Notes: generated from the letters alone by a model not told the origin. A DNA stretch of 64,000 bases from Bacillus sp. HMF5848 (GCF_003944835.1 NZ_RWIV01000001.1:2209501-2273500); one strand, 5' to 3'; positions 45,250 through 54,304 are shown, counted from the first letter of the stretch. Numbers and translations: made by a program.

Positions 45250-45770
45250 TATTAGTTTCCCTCCCATTATTTCGTCAATAATGATATCTATTATAGCACA
45301 ATTGAAATGTATCCAAGGTAAGAGCATCTGCATCGACACTAGCAGTATAATTTCCATTTATCTGATTCACAAACTTCATACTTACTTCACATTTTGTTCG
45401 GTTCTTCACAAAATTGTCTATGTTAAAGTATTGTTTTCTTCTCTTCTTTGTTATAAAAACAGAAAAATATTATAGATGATATCGTTGTGAATTCATCATT
45501 AGAATAAATGTACAAGTTTTGTTACACATTTATATATATGATAATTCACGCTCTTATCAAGTCACAATTTGTTCACAATTCATTTTGACAAATTGTGACC
45601 TAAATCACTGTTCTATCGATTTTACATCATTAGAATAGTGTTAAGTTAATATTTGAAAGATTTGTGAACTGCTAGTTTCTGGGTGGAAATTCTATTTATG
45701 TTTTGTATTATGAAAAGTGTAATCATAGTTTTTTTAAGGGGTATTCATAAATGAAAGGGGGATATTACAT
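45250..45770. promoter_or_regulatory. Long upstream region of the ba3 oxidase operon with ResD-like boxes
   Basis: TTTGTGAAT-like boxes are at 45365-45373 (minus, exact), 45404-45412 (minus, one mismatch), 45484-45492 (plus, one mismatch) and 45661-45669 (plus, TTTGTGAAC). GTCACAATTTG (45561-45571) and CAAATTGTGAC (45589-45599) are an 11-bp perfect inverted repeat. These are the same box type as ahead of the hydrogenase, suggesting redox control. The -35/-10 boxes were not assigned with confidence. Confidence 0.55.
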
Positions 45771-45923
45771 ATGGCAAAGCCACAATTAAATCACCAAAGC
45801 AAAACTAAAATTGAAGATAGTCCTTCACAGCTCAGAGGTACTATGGCATCAGTCTTTATTTTATTGGCTGTATTAGCTGCATTTTTCTTTGGTGTATATG
45901 GTCTTTTTCTAGAACGTTTATAA
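45771..45923 (+). CDS. Cytochrome c oxidase subunit IIa (ba3 type, CoxIIa-like)
   Basis: A 50-residue protein with a soluble N-terminus (MAKPQLNHQS) and one membrane helix (ASVFILLAVLAAFFFGVYGLF), the layout of subunit IIa of ba3 oxidases, the small third subunit. GGGGG lies upstream of the ATG. It starts the operon, 44 bases before subunit II. Confidence 0.85.
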   Translation: MAKPQLNHQSKTKIEDSPSQLRGTMASVFILLAVLAAFFFGVYGLFLERL

Positions 45924-45967
45924 AAGTAAAATTGTACTATTTATATATTGAGAGGAGAGTTCCGGCC

Positions 45968-46465
45968 ATGCATATGCACAAACTTGAAAAAATATGGCTT
46001 TTGGTTGGGGTTGGTGCACTACTAATCTTTTTAACTATTTTAGGTATCAGCGCGTTTTATCTTGGAAACCAGCCTGCTAGTTGTTTAGCTACAATTGATC
46101 CAGCGAAGGTAGATACTACACCTCCCTTCAATGAACCTGGTTTAGTCAAGGTGGACAGTGAAGAGTATGACTATCAATTAACTTTCGTGGCTTCAGCGTT
46201 CGCTTATTATCCGAATAAGGTGCAAATTCCTCAAGGTGCAAGAGTAAAAATCGTTGCTACTACAAAGGATGTTGTACATGGATTCCAGATGGCAGGTACG
46301 AACGTAAACATGATGTTAGAGCCTGGCTACATAAGTGAGTACACAGCAACTTTCGATAAACCAGGTGAATTTTTAATTTTATGTAATGAATATTGTGGTG
46401 TAGGACATCACATGATGAATGCAAAAGTGGAGGTGGTTAGCAATGCTCAAGCCCTCAACAATTGA
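45968..46465 (+). CDS. cbaB: ba3-type cytochrome c oxidase subunit II (CuA)
   Basis: A 165-residue subunit: one N-terminal membrane helix, then a cupredoxin domain that holds the CuA centre. Ligands are visible: His in VVHGFQM, Cys and Cys in LCNEYCGVGHHMM, with His and Met following. It passes electrons from cytochrome c to subunit I. The ATG at 45968 has AGGAGAG eight bases upstream; an upstream ATG 12 codons earlier is less likely. It overlaps subunit I by 23 bp. Confidence 0.93.
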   Translation: MHMHKLEKIWLLVGVGALLIFLTILGISAFYLGNQPASCLATIDPAKVDTTPPFNEPGLVKVDSEEYDYQLTFVASAFAYYPNKVQIPQGARVKIVATTKDVVHGFQMAGTNVNMMLEPGYISEYTATFDKPGEFLILCNEYCGVGHHMMNAKVEVVSNAQALNN

Positions 46466-48134
46466 TCGTATTGATACAAAAGATGGTAAACTGGTCATGG
46501 CGTTCTTTTACGTCGCAATAGTAGCACTTGCTATAGGTGGATTAGCTGGTTTATTCCAAACATTAGTTAGAACAGGTAAAGTAAGCTTACCATTTGGCAT
46601 AGGATATTATCAGATTTTAACCGTACACGGTGTTCTATTAGGTCTTGTTTTAACAACGTTTTTTATTCTAGGATTTCATTTTGCAGCAGTTAGCAAAACT
46701 GGTGGTGCCATGTCTCCAAAAGTTCGTACTACTGGTTGGATTGGATTCTGGGTACTTTTAGCTGGTACAGCTATTGCTGCTGTTATGATATTAATTGGCA
46801 AAGCATCTGTACTATATACATTCTATGCCCCAATGCAAGCACATTGGTTATTTTATGTTGGTCTTACACTTGTTGTAGTTGGTAGCTGGATTACGGGTGC
46901 TGCAACTATTATTCATTATGGACAGTGGAAAAAAGCAAACAAAGGTAAAAATAGTCCACTACTTATGTTCATGGTTATTATTAACACATTGTTATGGATC
47001 GTTGCTACTTTAGGTGTGGCTGCGACAGTATTAATTCAGATTTTACCTTGGTCACTTGGATTAGTTGATGAGATTAATATTTTAGTAAGCCGTACCCTAT
47101 TCTGGTACTTCGGTCACCCACTTGTATACTTCTGGTTATTACCTGCGTATATGGCTTGGTATGTTGTTGTGCCTAAGGTTATCGGTGCAAAAATTTTCTC
47201 GGATCCACTTGCTAGAATGGCCTTTATTTTATTCTTAATTTTCTCAATACCTGTTGGTTTCCACCATCAATTGTTAGAACCAGGTATTGACCCTGCTTGG
47301 AAGTTTTTACAGGTTATCTTAACTTTCCTAGTTGTTATTCCATCATTAATGACAGCCTTTGCATTGTTTGCAACCTTTGAGCTATATGGTCGATCTAAAG
47401 GTGCTTCTGGTTTGTTTGGCTGGTTACGAAAACTACCTTATGGAGATGCGCGTTTTACAGTTCCTTTTATTGGTATGCTGTTCTTTATCCCTGCAGGTGC
47501 AGGTGGTTTAGTAAATGCGTCTCACCAATTAAACCAAGTTGTTCATAATACAATTTGGGTAACAGGACATTTCCATTTAACATTGGCTACTAGTGTTGTG
47601 TTAACATATTTCGGTATTATGTACTGGCTTGTTCCACATATTACAGGTCGAGTTCTAACTAAGAAAATGAATAAGCTTGCTATTATTCAAGCAATAGTAT
47701 GGAGCGTTGGTATGACATTTATGTCAACTGGCATGCATTTAGCAGGATTACTTGGAGCACCACGTCGTTCTTCTTTCTCTACTTATGGCGAATCACAACA
47801 AGCAATTGATTGGATTCCATACCAAGTAGCCCAAGCAGTTGGTGGTAGTATCTTATTCGTTGGGATTATATTAGTCATTGTGATATTTGTTAACTTAGCT
47901 TTCTTTGCACCAAAAGGAAATGAAGAATTCCCTATTGCTGAAGCTGAAGAATCTGCTGAAGAAGCACCAGCAGTATTTGAAAATTGGAGAGTATGGATCG
48001 GTGTTGTAACGCTATTAATTCTGTTTGCTTATACAATACCATTTATTGATATGATTCAGAATGCTCCTCCTGGTTCACCAGGCTTCCCTGAAGTTATAGG
48101 AAATAGTGGCTATCAACCTCCATTAGGAGAATAA
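46443..48134 (+). CDS. cbaA: ba3-type cytochrome c oxidase subunit I
   Basis: The catalytic membrane subunit of a heme-copper oxidase, reducing oxygen to water and pumping protons. About 13 helices are seen. The haem and CuB histidines are in LTVHGVLLG, GHPLVYFW (with the cross-linked Tyr), HHQLLEP and TGHFHLT. These patterns and the short subunit II are the B-family (ba3) type. The start is ATG at 46443 with GGAGGTGG upstream, overlapping subunit II. A terminator follows. Confidence 0.94.
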   Translation: MLKPSTIDRIDTKDGKLVMAFFYVAIVALAIGGLAGLFQTLVRTGKVSLPFGIGYYQILTVHGVLLGLVLTTFFILGFHFAAVSKTGGAMSPKVRTTGWIGFWVLLAGTAIAAVMILIGKASVLYTFYAPMQAHWLFYVGLTLVVVGSWITGAATIIHYGQWKKANKGKNSPLLMFMVIINTLLWIVATLGVAATVLIQILPWSLGLVDEINILVSRTLFWYFGHPLVYFWLLPAYMAWYVVVPKVIGAKIFSDPLARMAFILFLIFSIPVGFHHQLLEPGIDPAWKFLQVILTFLVVIPSLMTAFALFATFELYGRSKGASGLFGWLRKLPYGDARFTVPFIGMLFFIPAGAGGLVNASHQLNQVVHNTIWVTGHFHLTLATSVVLTYFGIMYWLVPHITGRVLTKKMNKLAIIQAIVWSVGMTFMSTGMHLAGLLGAPRRSSFSTYGESQQAIDWIPYQVAQAVGGSILFVGIILVIVIFVNLAFFAPKGNEEFPIAEAEESAEEAPAVFENWRVWIGVVTLLILFAYTIPFIDMIQNAPPGSPGFPEVIGNSGYQPPLGE

Positions 48135-48137
48135 ACT

Positions 48138-48164
48138 AAAGGCTGTCCAATTGGACAGCCTTTT
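48138..48164. terminator. Terminator between the oxidase operon and ypwA
   Basis: AAAGGCTGTCCAA and TTGGACAGCCTTT form a 13-base perfect stem with flanking T and A runs, usable by both convergent genes. Confidence 0.9.
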
Positions 48165-48215
48165 ATAATTTATAACTAGTTACTTATAATCATTTTTAAT
48201 AAAAAATCATCATAA

Positions 48216-49721
48216 TTACAATTCGTATATTTCTCTATATTTACTTTGCAAGTAGTTGATTAAATATGTCGCATTTAACCCCTCACCTGTCACATCGTCT
48301 AAAATTTCAAGAGGCTTTTTCATTTTTCCGTAACGATGAACATTTTCTGTGAGCCACGTGCGAATAGGAATCAAATTCCCACTTTCCAATAATTCATCGT
48401 AGTTTGGGATATCCTTTAGCATTGAATTTTTAAATTGAGCAGCATACATGTAACCTAGTGCATATGATGGGAAATATCCAAAACTACCCCCTGCCCAATG
48501 GACATCCTGAAGTACACCTTCACCATCATGTGTTGGGCGGACACCTAAATATTCCTCATACTTATCGTTCCATATTTCTGGTAAATCTTTCACAGCTAAA
48601 TTCCCATTAAATAAGCCTTTCTCGATTTCGTAGCGAATCATTATATGTAACGCATACGTTAGTTCATCTGCCTCAATTCTGATAAGGGACGGCTTAGATT
48701 CATTAATAGCTTTGTAGAAAGTATTGCTATCTATATTGACAAATTGTTCAGTTGCATAATTTTTTAACAAAGATAAGTTTTTTTGCCAATAATGACGGCT
48801 TCGTCCTACAAAGTTTTCATAAAAGAGTGATTGAGATTCATGAATCCCCATGGAAGTACCAGTACATAACGGAGTACCTTGTAAGTCCTTGGATATATTT
48901 TGTTCGTAAATAGCATGGCCACATTCATGTATAGTTCCAAATACAGCTGTTCGAAAATCCTTTGTATCGTATTTTGTTGTAATTCTTACATCACCAGGAT
49001 TTAAACCAATCGCAAAAGGATGAACAGTTTCATCTAAGCGACCTGCTTCAAAACTATAACCTAACTCCTTTAAAAGATCCAAACTAAACTGACGTTGTTG
49101 TTCTTTTGGAAACTCTTTATATAAAAAACTAGTGTCTAAATTGTTTCCAGAATTAGCAATCTCTTTTACTAAAGGAACAATGCTATCACGAAGTTGTTTA
49201 AAAACAGGATCAATATCTTCAACTGTTACACCAGGCTCATACATATCAAGTAGCGTGTTATAGGGACTACCTTTAACACCCCAGTAGTTAATAAACTTTT
49301 TGTTATATTCAACAAGTTGCTCTAAATAAGGCTCAAACATAGAAAAATCTGCCTTTGCCTTAGCTTCCTCCCATGCAGACTCTGCTTTACTTTGTAAAAC
49401 AACGTAATTTCTATATTCATCAGCAGGAATCTTTTTATTGCGTTCATATTCTTTGATACATTCTTCTAACGTTTTACATACTATCGGTGACAAATCTTCT
49501 CGAATTTCTTCTTTTGATAGCTCTGCAATGAAAGCTGCCATTTCTTCTGATGTACTCATTTTGAAGACTTCTTGAGACAATATACCAATTACATCAGAAC
49601 GTGCCTCAATCCCTTTCTTCGGAGCGCCTGTTCTCATATCCCAATACATCAAGCTTATAGCTTCATTAAAACTTGTCATTTTTTTTACATAATCCATAAA
49701 TTTATCTACTACTTTTGTCAA
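48216..49721 (-). CDS. ypwA: Metallocarboxypeptidase, M32 family (YpwA)
   Basis: A cytoplasmic zinc carboxypeptidase of the M32 family. The HEXXH motif is in GTIHECGHAIYE with the third ligand Glu in GIHESQSLF. The preferred start is TTG at 49721 with AGGAG eight bases upstream, giving exactly 501 residues as in B. subtilis YpwA. An earlier GTG at 49739 lies before the site. It is a single gene. Confidence 0.94.
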   Translation of the reverse strand: MTKVVDKFMDYVKKMTSFNEAISLMYWDMRTGAPKKGIEARSDVIGILSQEVFKMSTSEEMAAFIAELSKEEIREDLSPIVCKTLEECIKEYERNKKIPADEYRNYVVLQSKAESAWEEAKAKADFSMFEPYLEQLVEYNKKFINYWGVKGSPYNTLLDMYEPGVTVEDIDPVFKQLRDSIVPLVKEIANSGNNLDTSFLYKEFPKEQQRQFSLDLLKELGYSFEAGRLDETVHPFAIGLNPGDVRITTKYDTKDFRTAVFGTIHECGHAIYEQNISKDLQGTPLCTGTSMGIHESQSLFYENFVGRSRHYWQKNLSLLKNYATEQFVNIDSNTFYKAINESKPSLIRIEADELTYALHIMIRYEIEKGLFNGNLAVKDLPEIWNDKYEEYLGVRPTHDGEGVLQDVHWAGGSFGYFPSYALGYMYAAQFKNSMLKDIPNYDELLESGNLIPIRTWLTENVHRYGKMKKPLEILDDVTGEGLNATYLINYLQSKYREIYEL

Positions 49722-49782
49722 CGTTGTATCTCCTCTCACATCTACTCCACAATATAATTCTAGAAAAATACAAGGTCTCCTG

Positions 49783-49974
49783 CTATAAAATCGTTAACTT
49801 CAAAGCATCTTTATTTATATGTGTTGAGTGTGCTGCAGCTGCTAACACATCCTCTGATGCCAACTTTATTTGCTGCAACTGTTCCGCATTGACGTGTGCA
49901 TGTTGTAACTCTTCATACGTTGCTTGAAGTGTGTTTAGTATCATTTTGAAGTCAACATTAGTATAGTCTCTCAT
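49783..49974 (-). CDS. Small uncharacterised helical protein, possibly YptA
   Basis: A 63-residue protein (MRDYTNVDFK start), predicted mostly helical, without cysteines or membrane segments. AAGGGTGAT precedes the ATG. It lies between ypwA and ypsC, where B. subtilis has yptA of the same length, so orthology is likely from place and size. I could not test it by search. Confidence 0.7.
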   Translation of the reverse strand: MRDYTNVDFKMILNTLQATYEELQHAHVNAEQLQQIKLASEDVLAAAAHSTHINKDALKLTIL

Positions 49975-50047
49975 TTAAATCACCCTTATAAATAAAATTA
50001 GACTATACAATTGTATGAAAAAAATAAAAAATCTATTCACTTACCTT

Positions 50048-51184
50048 TTACCTTCTAGGTGGGCGTTTTCCCCAATATTGATAATAGTCTGTTTTGATAA
50101 ATCCATTAAATAATTTCCGCTTTTTCGTAGCTTTTTTTCCGTATAGTTGTTCAAATCCTTCATGTGAAGTCAAAAAATAGAAGGACCAAGTGTCGTATAA
50201 GCTTAATGCCTCACCCATCTCTCGGTACATTTGCTCTACAACGGGCTTATCACCAATTCTTTCACCATATGGTGGATTACCTACCATCACGCCATACTCT
50301 TTTTTAGTTGTAAAATCCTTTACTTGCATTTGTTTAAAGTTAATTATATCCATAAAACCCGCTTCAGTAGCGTTTTCTTGAGCTATCCTAACCATACGAT
50401 GATCTATATCGTACCCTGAAATATCGAGCGGTTGGTCATATTTCGCCATATCTTCTACCTCTTGTCGTGCTTTTTGCCAAATCGCCTTATCTATCCATGG
50501 CCAGCTCTCACTTGCAAAGTCACGATTAAAACCTGGTGCAATGTTTTGACCAATTAAAGCGGCCTCGATTGGTATTGTTCCTGATCCACAAAATGGATCG
50601 ACAAAGGGCTTGTCAGCTGTCCAATTCGTTAATAAAACAAGCGCAGCTGCTAAGGTTTCCTTGATAGGTGCTTCACCTTGATCTAAACGATAACCTCTCT
50701 TATGTAAACCATGACCACTAGTATCGAGTGTTAACGTTGCAATATCTTTTAACAACGCAACTTCAATACGACATAGTCCACCTGTTTCATCAAACCAATT
50801 TGTTTTACGATATGCACTTTTTAACCTTTCGACTACGGCCTTTTTTACGATACTTTGGCAGTCAGGTACACTGAACAACTTTGATTTCACGGACTTCCCT
50901 ATAACAGGAAACTCCGCATCCTCAGCAATAAACTGCTCCCAAGGTAACGCTTTTGTTTGCTCAAATAACTGTTCAAACGTTGTGGCTTTAAATTCGCCTA
51001 CTTTAATTTTGATACGGTCTGCTGTTCTAGCCCATAAATTTGCGCGACACAGAGCCATTTCATCACCTTTAAAAATAACTTTACCATTTTCAACTTCACA
51101 ATCATAACCAAGATCACGAATCTCTTTTGCAGCAATAGCTTCTAATCCCATAGCTGTAGTTGCAATATATGTAATATGTGCCAT
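50048..51184 (-). CDS. ypsC: THUMP-domain RNA methyltransferase, YpsC (RlmL-like)
   Basis: A SAM-dependent rRNA or tRNA guanine N2-methyltransferase of the RlmL/Trm14 group. The N-terminal THUMP region (about 45-160) binds RNA. Next is the SAM motif VDPFCGSGTIPIEAA and the catalytic NPPYG. The length is 378, as usual. A GGAGGAAC site precedes the ATG. It is followed downstream by the small YptA-like gene. Confidence 0.93.
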   Translation of the reverse strand: MAHITYIATTAMGLEAIAAKEIRDLGYDCEVENGKVIFKGDEMALCRANLWARTADRIKIKVGEFKATTFEQLFEQTKALPWEQFIAEDAEFPVIGKSVKSKLFSVPDCQSIVKKAVVERLKSAYRKTNWFDETGGLCRIEVALLKDIATLTLDTSGHGLHKRGYRLDQGEAPIKETLAAALVLLTNWTADKPFVDPFCGSGTIPIEAALIGQNIAPGFNRDFASESWPWIDKAIWQKARQEVEDMAKYDQPLDISGYDIDHRMVRIAQENATEAGFMDIINFKQMQVKDFTTKKEYGVMVGNPPYGERIGDKPVVEQMYREMGEALSLYDTWSFYFLTSHEGFEQLYGKKATKKRKLFNGFIKTDYYQYWGKRPPRR

Positions 51185-51502
51185 TTCATTGTTCCTCCTA
51201 ATTTTACTATTACAAGTATGACCAATTTTTATCTAAACATAAGGAAAGCGTGACTTATAATTTGCGATAATAAGTCACTTCAATAGGTAAGTATGAAGCA
51301 TTTTTGTATTCATTATGAATTATTTAAGAAAGAGTGCTGAAACACAGTCACTAGACTTATATTGTTTAGTTTTTGTTGGTAATACATTAAGAAAAGGCTA
51401 ACCTTTTATCGTGAGTTGTTCTTCTACAACCGTGCTATACTTTAAAGCTCACAGTTGATAATGAAAACACACTTAGGTTAGCCTTCTTACTTTTTATGTA
51501 CA
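51185..51502. other. Structured 318-base interval between ypsC and gpsB, without rnpB
   Basis: B. subtilis has the RNase P RNA gene rnpB here, but no GAGGAAAGTCC or other rnpB core is visible. The interval has a nine-base inverted repeat (GTGACTTAT/ATAAGTCAC, about 51250-51278). From 51388 to 51489 a large stem forms from TAAGAAAAGGCTAACCT and AGGTTAGCCTTCTTA, with one bulge. Within it GTTGT/ACAAC and GTGA/TCAC stems fit a branched RNA. TTTTT follows on the plus strand. It may be a non-coding RNA or a gpsB terminator. Confidence 0.5.
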
Positions 51503-51805
51503 TTAATCGTACAGCTTACTTCCAAACACGTGTTTTTCTAAATTTGATAAGCGTTTCAAAATGTCAAAGTTTGTTCCAGTTTGCACTTGGGCAGCTGGTT
51601 TTGCTTTATTTGTTTCTTCAAGCTGCTTCTTTAATCGTAAATTTTCCTGTTGTAAATTCTCAATTTCCTGATGGAATGTTTCATAATCTTTTATGATTAA
51701 ATCAAGAAATTTATCCACTTCTTCTTGTTTATATCCACGCATACCAGATTTAAACTCTTGTTCTAATATGTCTTTTGCCGTTAGTCTTACTTTATCTGAT
51801 AACAT
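51503..51805 (-). CDS. gpsB: Cell-division regulator GpsB
   Basis: A 100-residue DivIVA-like coiled-coil protein that coordinates septal and lateral wall synthesis with PBP1. The N-terminus [19 protein letters not shown] with [15 protein letters not shown] is the family's signature, followed by a coiled coil. The start is ATG at 51805 with GAGGTG six bases upstream. It follows ypsA in the usual Bacillus order. Confidence 0.95.
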   Translation of the reverse strand: MLSDKVRLTAKDILEQEFKSGMRGYKQEEVDKFLDLIIKDYETFHQEIENLQQENLRLKKQLEETNKAKPAAQVQTGTNFDILKRLSNLEKHVFGSKLYD

Positions 51806-51890
51806 ATAATTCACCTCATTCTACCACTAACTCTAGTTCTATTCTTTCAAAAATCAACAATAATGTCAATTTATCTTTTTATATGTAAGC

Positions 51891-52475
51891 CTATACATTT
51901 TCGTCATTTTCCCACTGTTCTTCTTCGATAACGTTTTGTAAGTCGGCTAGAGTAATCTGTATTACCTGATAATCTGAGGTATTTCCATACTCACGCGCCT
52001 TTTCGAGGAAATACTTAGGACTTCCTTCTTTCTCTTCATCATACACAATTATTGAACCATCACTTTTAGATAACAGCAATTCATCTTTTGCTTTAAATTG
52101 CCATGGCCCCTCATATGGTCGATTTGTTATCGTTTCAACAAAGTCTGCTTCATGCAGGATTGAATGATAATACTCTTGTAGATTTTCATTCCATTTCGAT
52201 TCTTGGTCCATAAAAGGTGTAAGGACTGCTAACTTAAGATGTGGATAATTCTCGCGTAATTCGATTGCAACCTCTGCTGTCCACAGTTCTACACCTAATT
52301 GTCCGCTTATTACAACCCATTCTAAACCTTCATCAATACGAGTTAGTAACTCATTTTTTATTGCCTTTTTTATGTACTTAATAGCTTCATGTTTTTGATT
52401 AAATATACCGAGTTCAAATGATTTATAACCTGTTATAACAAAGACTTTGATATAAAATCTCTCCCTTCCTCCCAT
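51891..52475 (-). CDS. ypsA: YpsA (SLOG-family, DUF1273)
   Basis: A Rossmann-like SLOG protein implicated in cell division and oxidative-stress protection in B. subtilis and Staphylococcus. The family's start VFVITGYKSFELGIF is clear, and SGQLGVELWTAEVA and FVETITNRPYEGPWQ follow. The start is unsettled. ATG at 52475 has no ribosome site and adds nine odd residues. The site AGGGAGAG is set seven bases before an ATC codon where B. subtilis has ATG, so an unusual start is possible. It is upstream of gpsB. Confidence 0.9.
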   Translation of the reverse strand: MGGRERFYIKVFVITGYKSFELGIFNQKHEAIKYIKKAIKNELLTRIDEGLEWVVISGQLGVELWTAEVAIELRENYPHLKLAVLTPFMDQESKWNENLQEYYHSILHEADFVETITNRPYEGPWQFKAKDELLLSKSDGSIIVYDEEKEGSPKYFLEKAREYGNTSDYQVIQITLADLQNVIEEEQWENDENV

Positions 52476-52500
52476 ATTTCAATGATACTATATAGGTAAA

Positions 52501-52529
52501 AAAGGAACTGAGGTTCTCAGTTCCTTTTT
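52501..52529. terminator. Terminator after cotD (bidirectional)
   Basis: AAGGAACTGAG and CTCAGTTCCTT form an 11-base stem with a three-base loop. It has T- and A-runs on both sides. Confidence 0.9.
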
Positions 52530-52536
52530 AAAAAAA

Positions 52537-52770
52537 TTATTGACCAAATGGCATTGGTCCAGGACCAGGACAAGTGAACTGTTGGTTCGATACCACATTT
52601 TCGACAGAATTTGTTTGTGGGAAATAGTGTGTGTGATTGTATATATGATGATTTACTAATGTGTTATGCGTTGGGTGAATATGCGGTACGACATAATTTT
52701 GAAATTGATGTTGCACACAATTCTTTGTCGGATGCACAACTGTCGGTAATACTTTTGGTCTGCAATGCAT
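52537..52770 (-). CDS. cotD: Spore coat protein CotD
   Basis: A 77-residue histidine- and proline-rich inner-coat protein (MHCRPKVLPTVVHPTKN start, ending PGPGPMPFGQ). The HIHPTHNT and NHTHYFP repeats are typical. It is made late in sporulation under sigma K control in B. subtilis. AAAGGGGAT precedes the ATG. It is a single gene with terminator. Confidence 0.93.
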   Translation of the reverse strand: MHCRPKVLPTVVHPTKNCVQHQFQNYVVPHIHPTHNTLVNHHIYNHTHYFPQTNSVENVVSNQQFTCPGPGPMPFGQ

Positions 52771-52883
52771 AGATGTTAATCCCCTTTCATAGTGTTATCA
52801 ATAACAGCCTATGTTGGGACATGTGTACATGTACTAATACAAATACCTATTTTTATAGAATCGCAATCATTTGATGGCGAAAA

Positions 52884-52919
52884 TTTGTGAATACAAGAAA
52901 AATAATGATAATCATTAAA
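52884..52919 (+). promoter_or_regulatory. ResD-like box next to a Fur-like box, without an obvious target gene
   Basis: TTTGTGAAT occurs at 52884-52892 and a 16-of-19 match to the Fur 19-mer at 52901-52919 (AATAATGATAATCATTAAA). They lie in the gap before cotD, pointing to the plus strand, where no gene of usual size follows. CTCTC/GAGAG pairing is possible at 52970-53020. A small RNA is one explanation; chance is another. Confidence 0.35.
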
Positions 52920-53032
52920 AAAAATAAGAACACAAGTGACTTATGCAATGTCAGTCTCTCCTCGATTATTACAAGTTTCGATACATTTCTCATAATGATT
53001 TTACACAATCTGACGAGAGCTAACAAGATTCT

Positions 53033-54304
53033 TCATAAAATTGGATTGTTTTCCCGATTTAACGCGTTTTTTGCGCTTTCCCGGGGAATTGATTTCTTCT
53101 CAAGCCTAGCTATTCTTTTTACAATATCACTGTCACAAAAAGTATTATTGGACTTGATTATTGTATAACACTTCTGTGCAAAATTTAATGCTAATTGATA
53201 ATTTTTATTAATATGTTCATAATACTTTGCTAATTCAACTAAACTACCTACTTTAAGCTCTATATTATCACCATTGTGTAGTAACTCCCATAGGTGTAAT
53301 GAGTGTTGCCATTGTTGATTTTTTTTGTATAGTATAGATTGATGCCACATAGCCTGCTCTATACCCTCTTTAACAAGTGGTTCATACAATAGCATGGCCA
53401 TCTCATGATTCCCTAATTGCTCTAACCACCGTGCCGCTCTTAAACGTTCTGTATTGTTTGCGCCTTGCTCTGGAAGCAGTAACAGTCTAGATAGGTGAAT
53501 ATATAATGTAATAAGTGATAACAAATCATATTCATTGTGACGCAATACTTGAAAAATCGAATCAGGCTTTCGGTCTTGTAAGTAAGTAAAATAAATCATG
53601 GGAGCGAGGTAACCTGGTACATCATCCTCGCGTGTAACTTGGATAATATCACGTTCTACAATACTAAGTTTTACCGCTTCAAGGTCATCCTTCCAAAACC
53701 TACGTGAGGCATGTAATAAGTCAAAGTGACCAAACTCTGGTAGTTTTGGCACATGGTTACGAACCAGTGTATGTCGTGTTTTGACTTGTGGCCAATCGAA
53801 TGCTTTGCCATTATAAGTGACCAGTGTCGAATAATTAACATGTGACAAAAAACTGTGATATAAGGCGATTTCTCCATCTGGACTAGGGAGGAAATGTTGC
53901 TTCACTATTACTTTATCAGCAAGTACTTGGGCATGACCTAGTAAAAAAATAGTATTCCCTGTGCCTCCGTGTAATCCGGTTGTTTCCGTATCAAAAAAGA
54001 ATAAATCACTTGTTTTATACCCTCTTGATGACAATGGATGAACAAGACTTAGTCGATTCCATTCCTCTACAACGTCAAATATTTGATTGAATTTATATAA
54101 TCCATGCTTATGTGTTAAAGGATATTCAACTGTCCGCACGTAGCAAACTCCACCATCTAACTCATAGCGAACTGTTCCAAATTCCTCCCATTTACTAAAA
54201 TCCTCTAAAACGCTATCTTTAGACACCTCAGATTTAGTAAATTCCGATGAGTCAGTCGTATTTATATGTTTTTTTAATCGCTGCAGTTTGTCCTTTAATG
54301 GCAT
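53033..54304 (-). CDS. mrfB: MrfB (YprB), DEDDh exonuclease of mitomycin repair
   Basis: A 423-residue protein with a DnaQ-type exonuclease domain: FFDTETTGL (first acidic pair), TYNGKAFDWP and HNEYDLLSLI, then a TPR-like helical tail. In B. subtilis MrfB degrades DNA with the helicase MrfA in excision repair of mitomycin C damage. The start is ATG at 54304, with AAGGTG just upstream. It follows mrfA by 15 bases. Confidence 0.92.
   Translation of the reverse strand: MPLKDKLQRLKKHINTTDSSEFTKSEVSKDSVLEDFSKWEEFGTVRYELDGGVCYVRTVEYPLTHKHGLYKFNQIFDVVEEWNRLSLVHPLSSRGYKTSDLFFFDTETTGLHGGTGNTIFLLGHAQVLADKVIVKQHFLPSPDGEIALYHSFLSHVNYSTLVTYNGKAFDWPQVKTRHTLVRNHVPKLPEFGHFDLLHASRRFWKDDLEAVKLSIVERDIIQVTREDDVPGYLAPMIYFTYLQDRKPDSIFQVLRHNEYDLLSLITLYIHLSRLLLLPEQGANNTERLRAARWLEQLGNHEMAMLLYEPLVKEGIEQAMWHQSILYKKNQQWQHSLHLWELLHNGDNIELKVGSLVELAKYYEHINKNYQLALNFAQKCYTIIKSNNTFCDSDIVKRIARLEKKSIPRESAKNALNRENNPIL

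Noticed and set aside
51185..51502. RNase P RNA (rnpB)
   Set aside because: It belongs here in B. subtilis, but the conserved GAGGAAAGTCC core is absent and the interval is shorter than the usual 400 bases.
52887..53168. 93-codon open frame on the plus strand
   Set aside because: It overlaps the end of mrfB in antisense and lacks a ribosome site, so it is a shadow frame.
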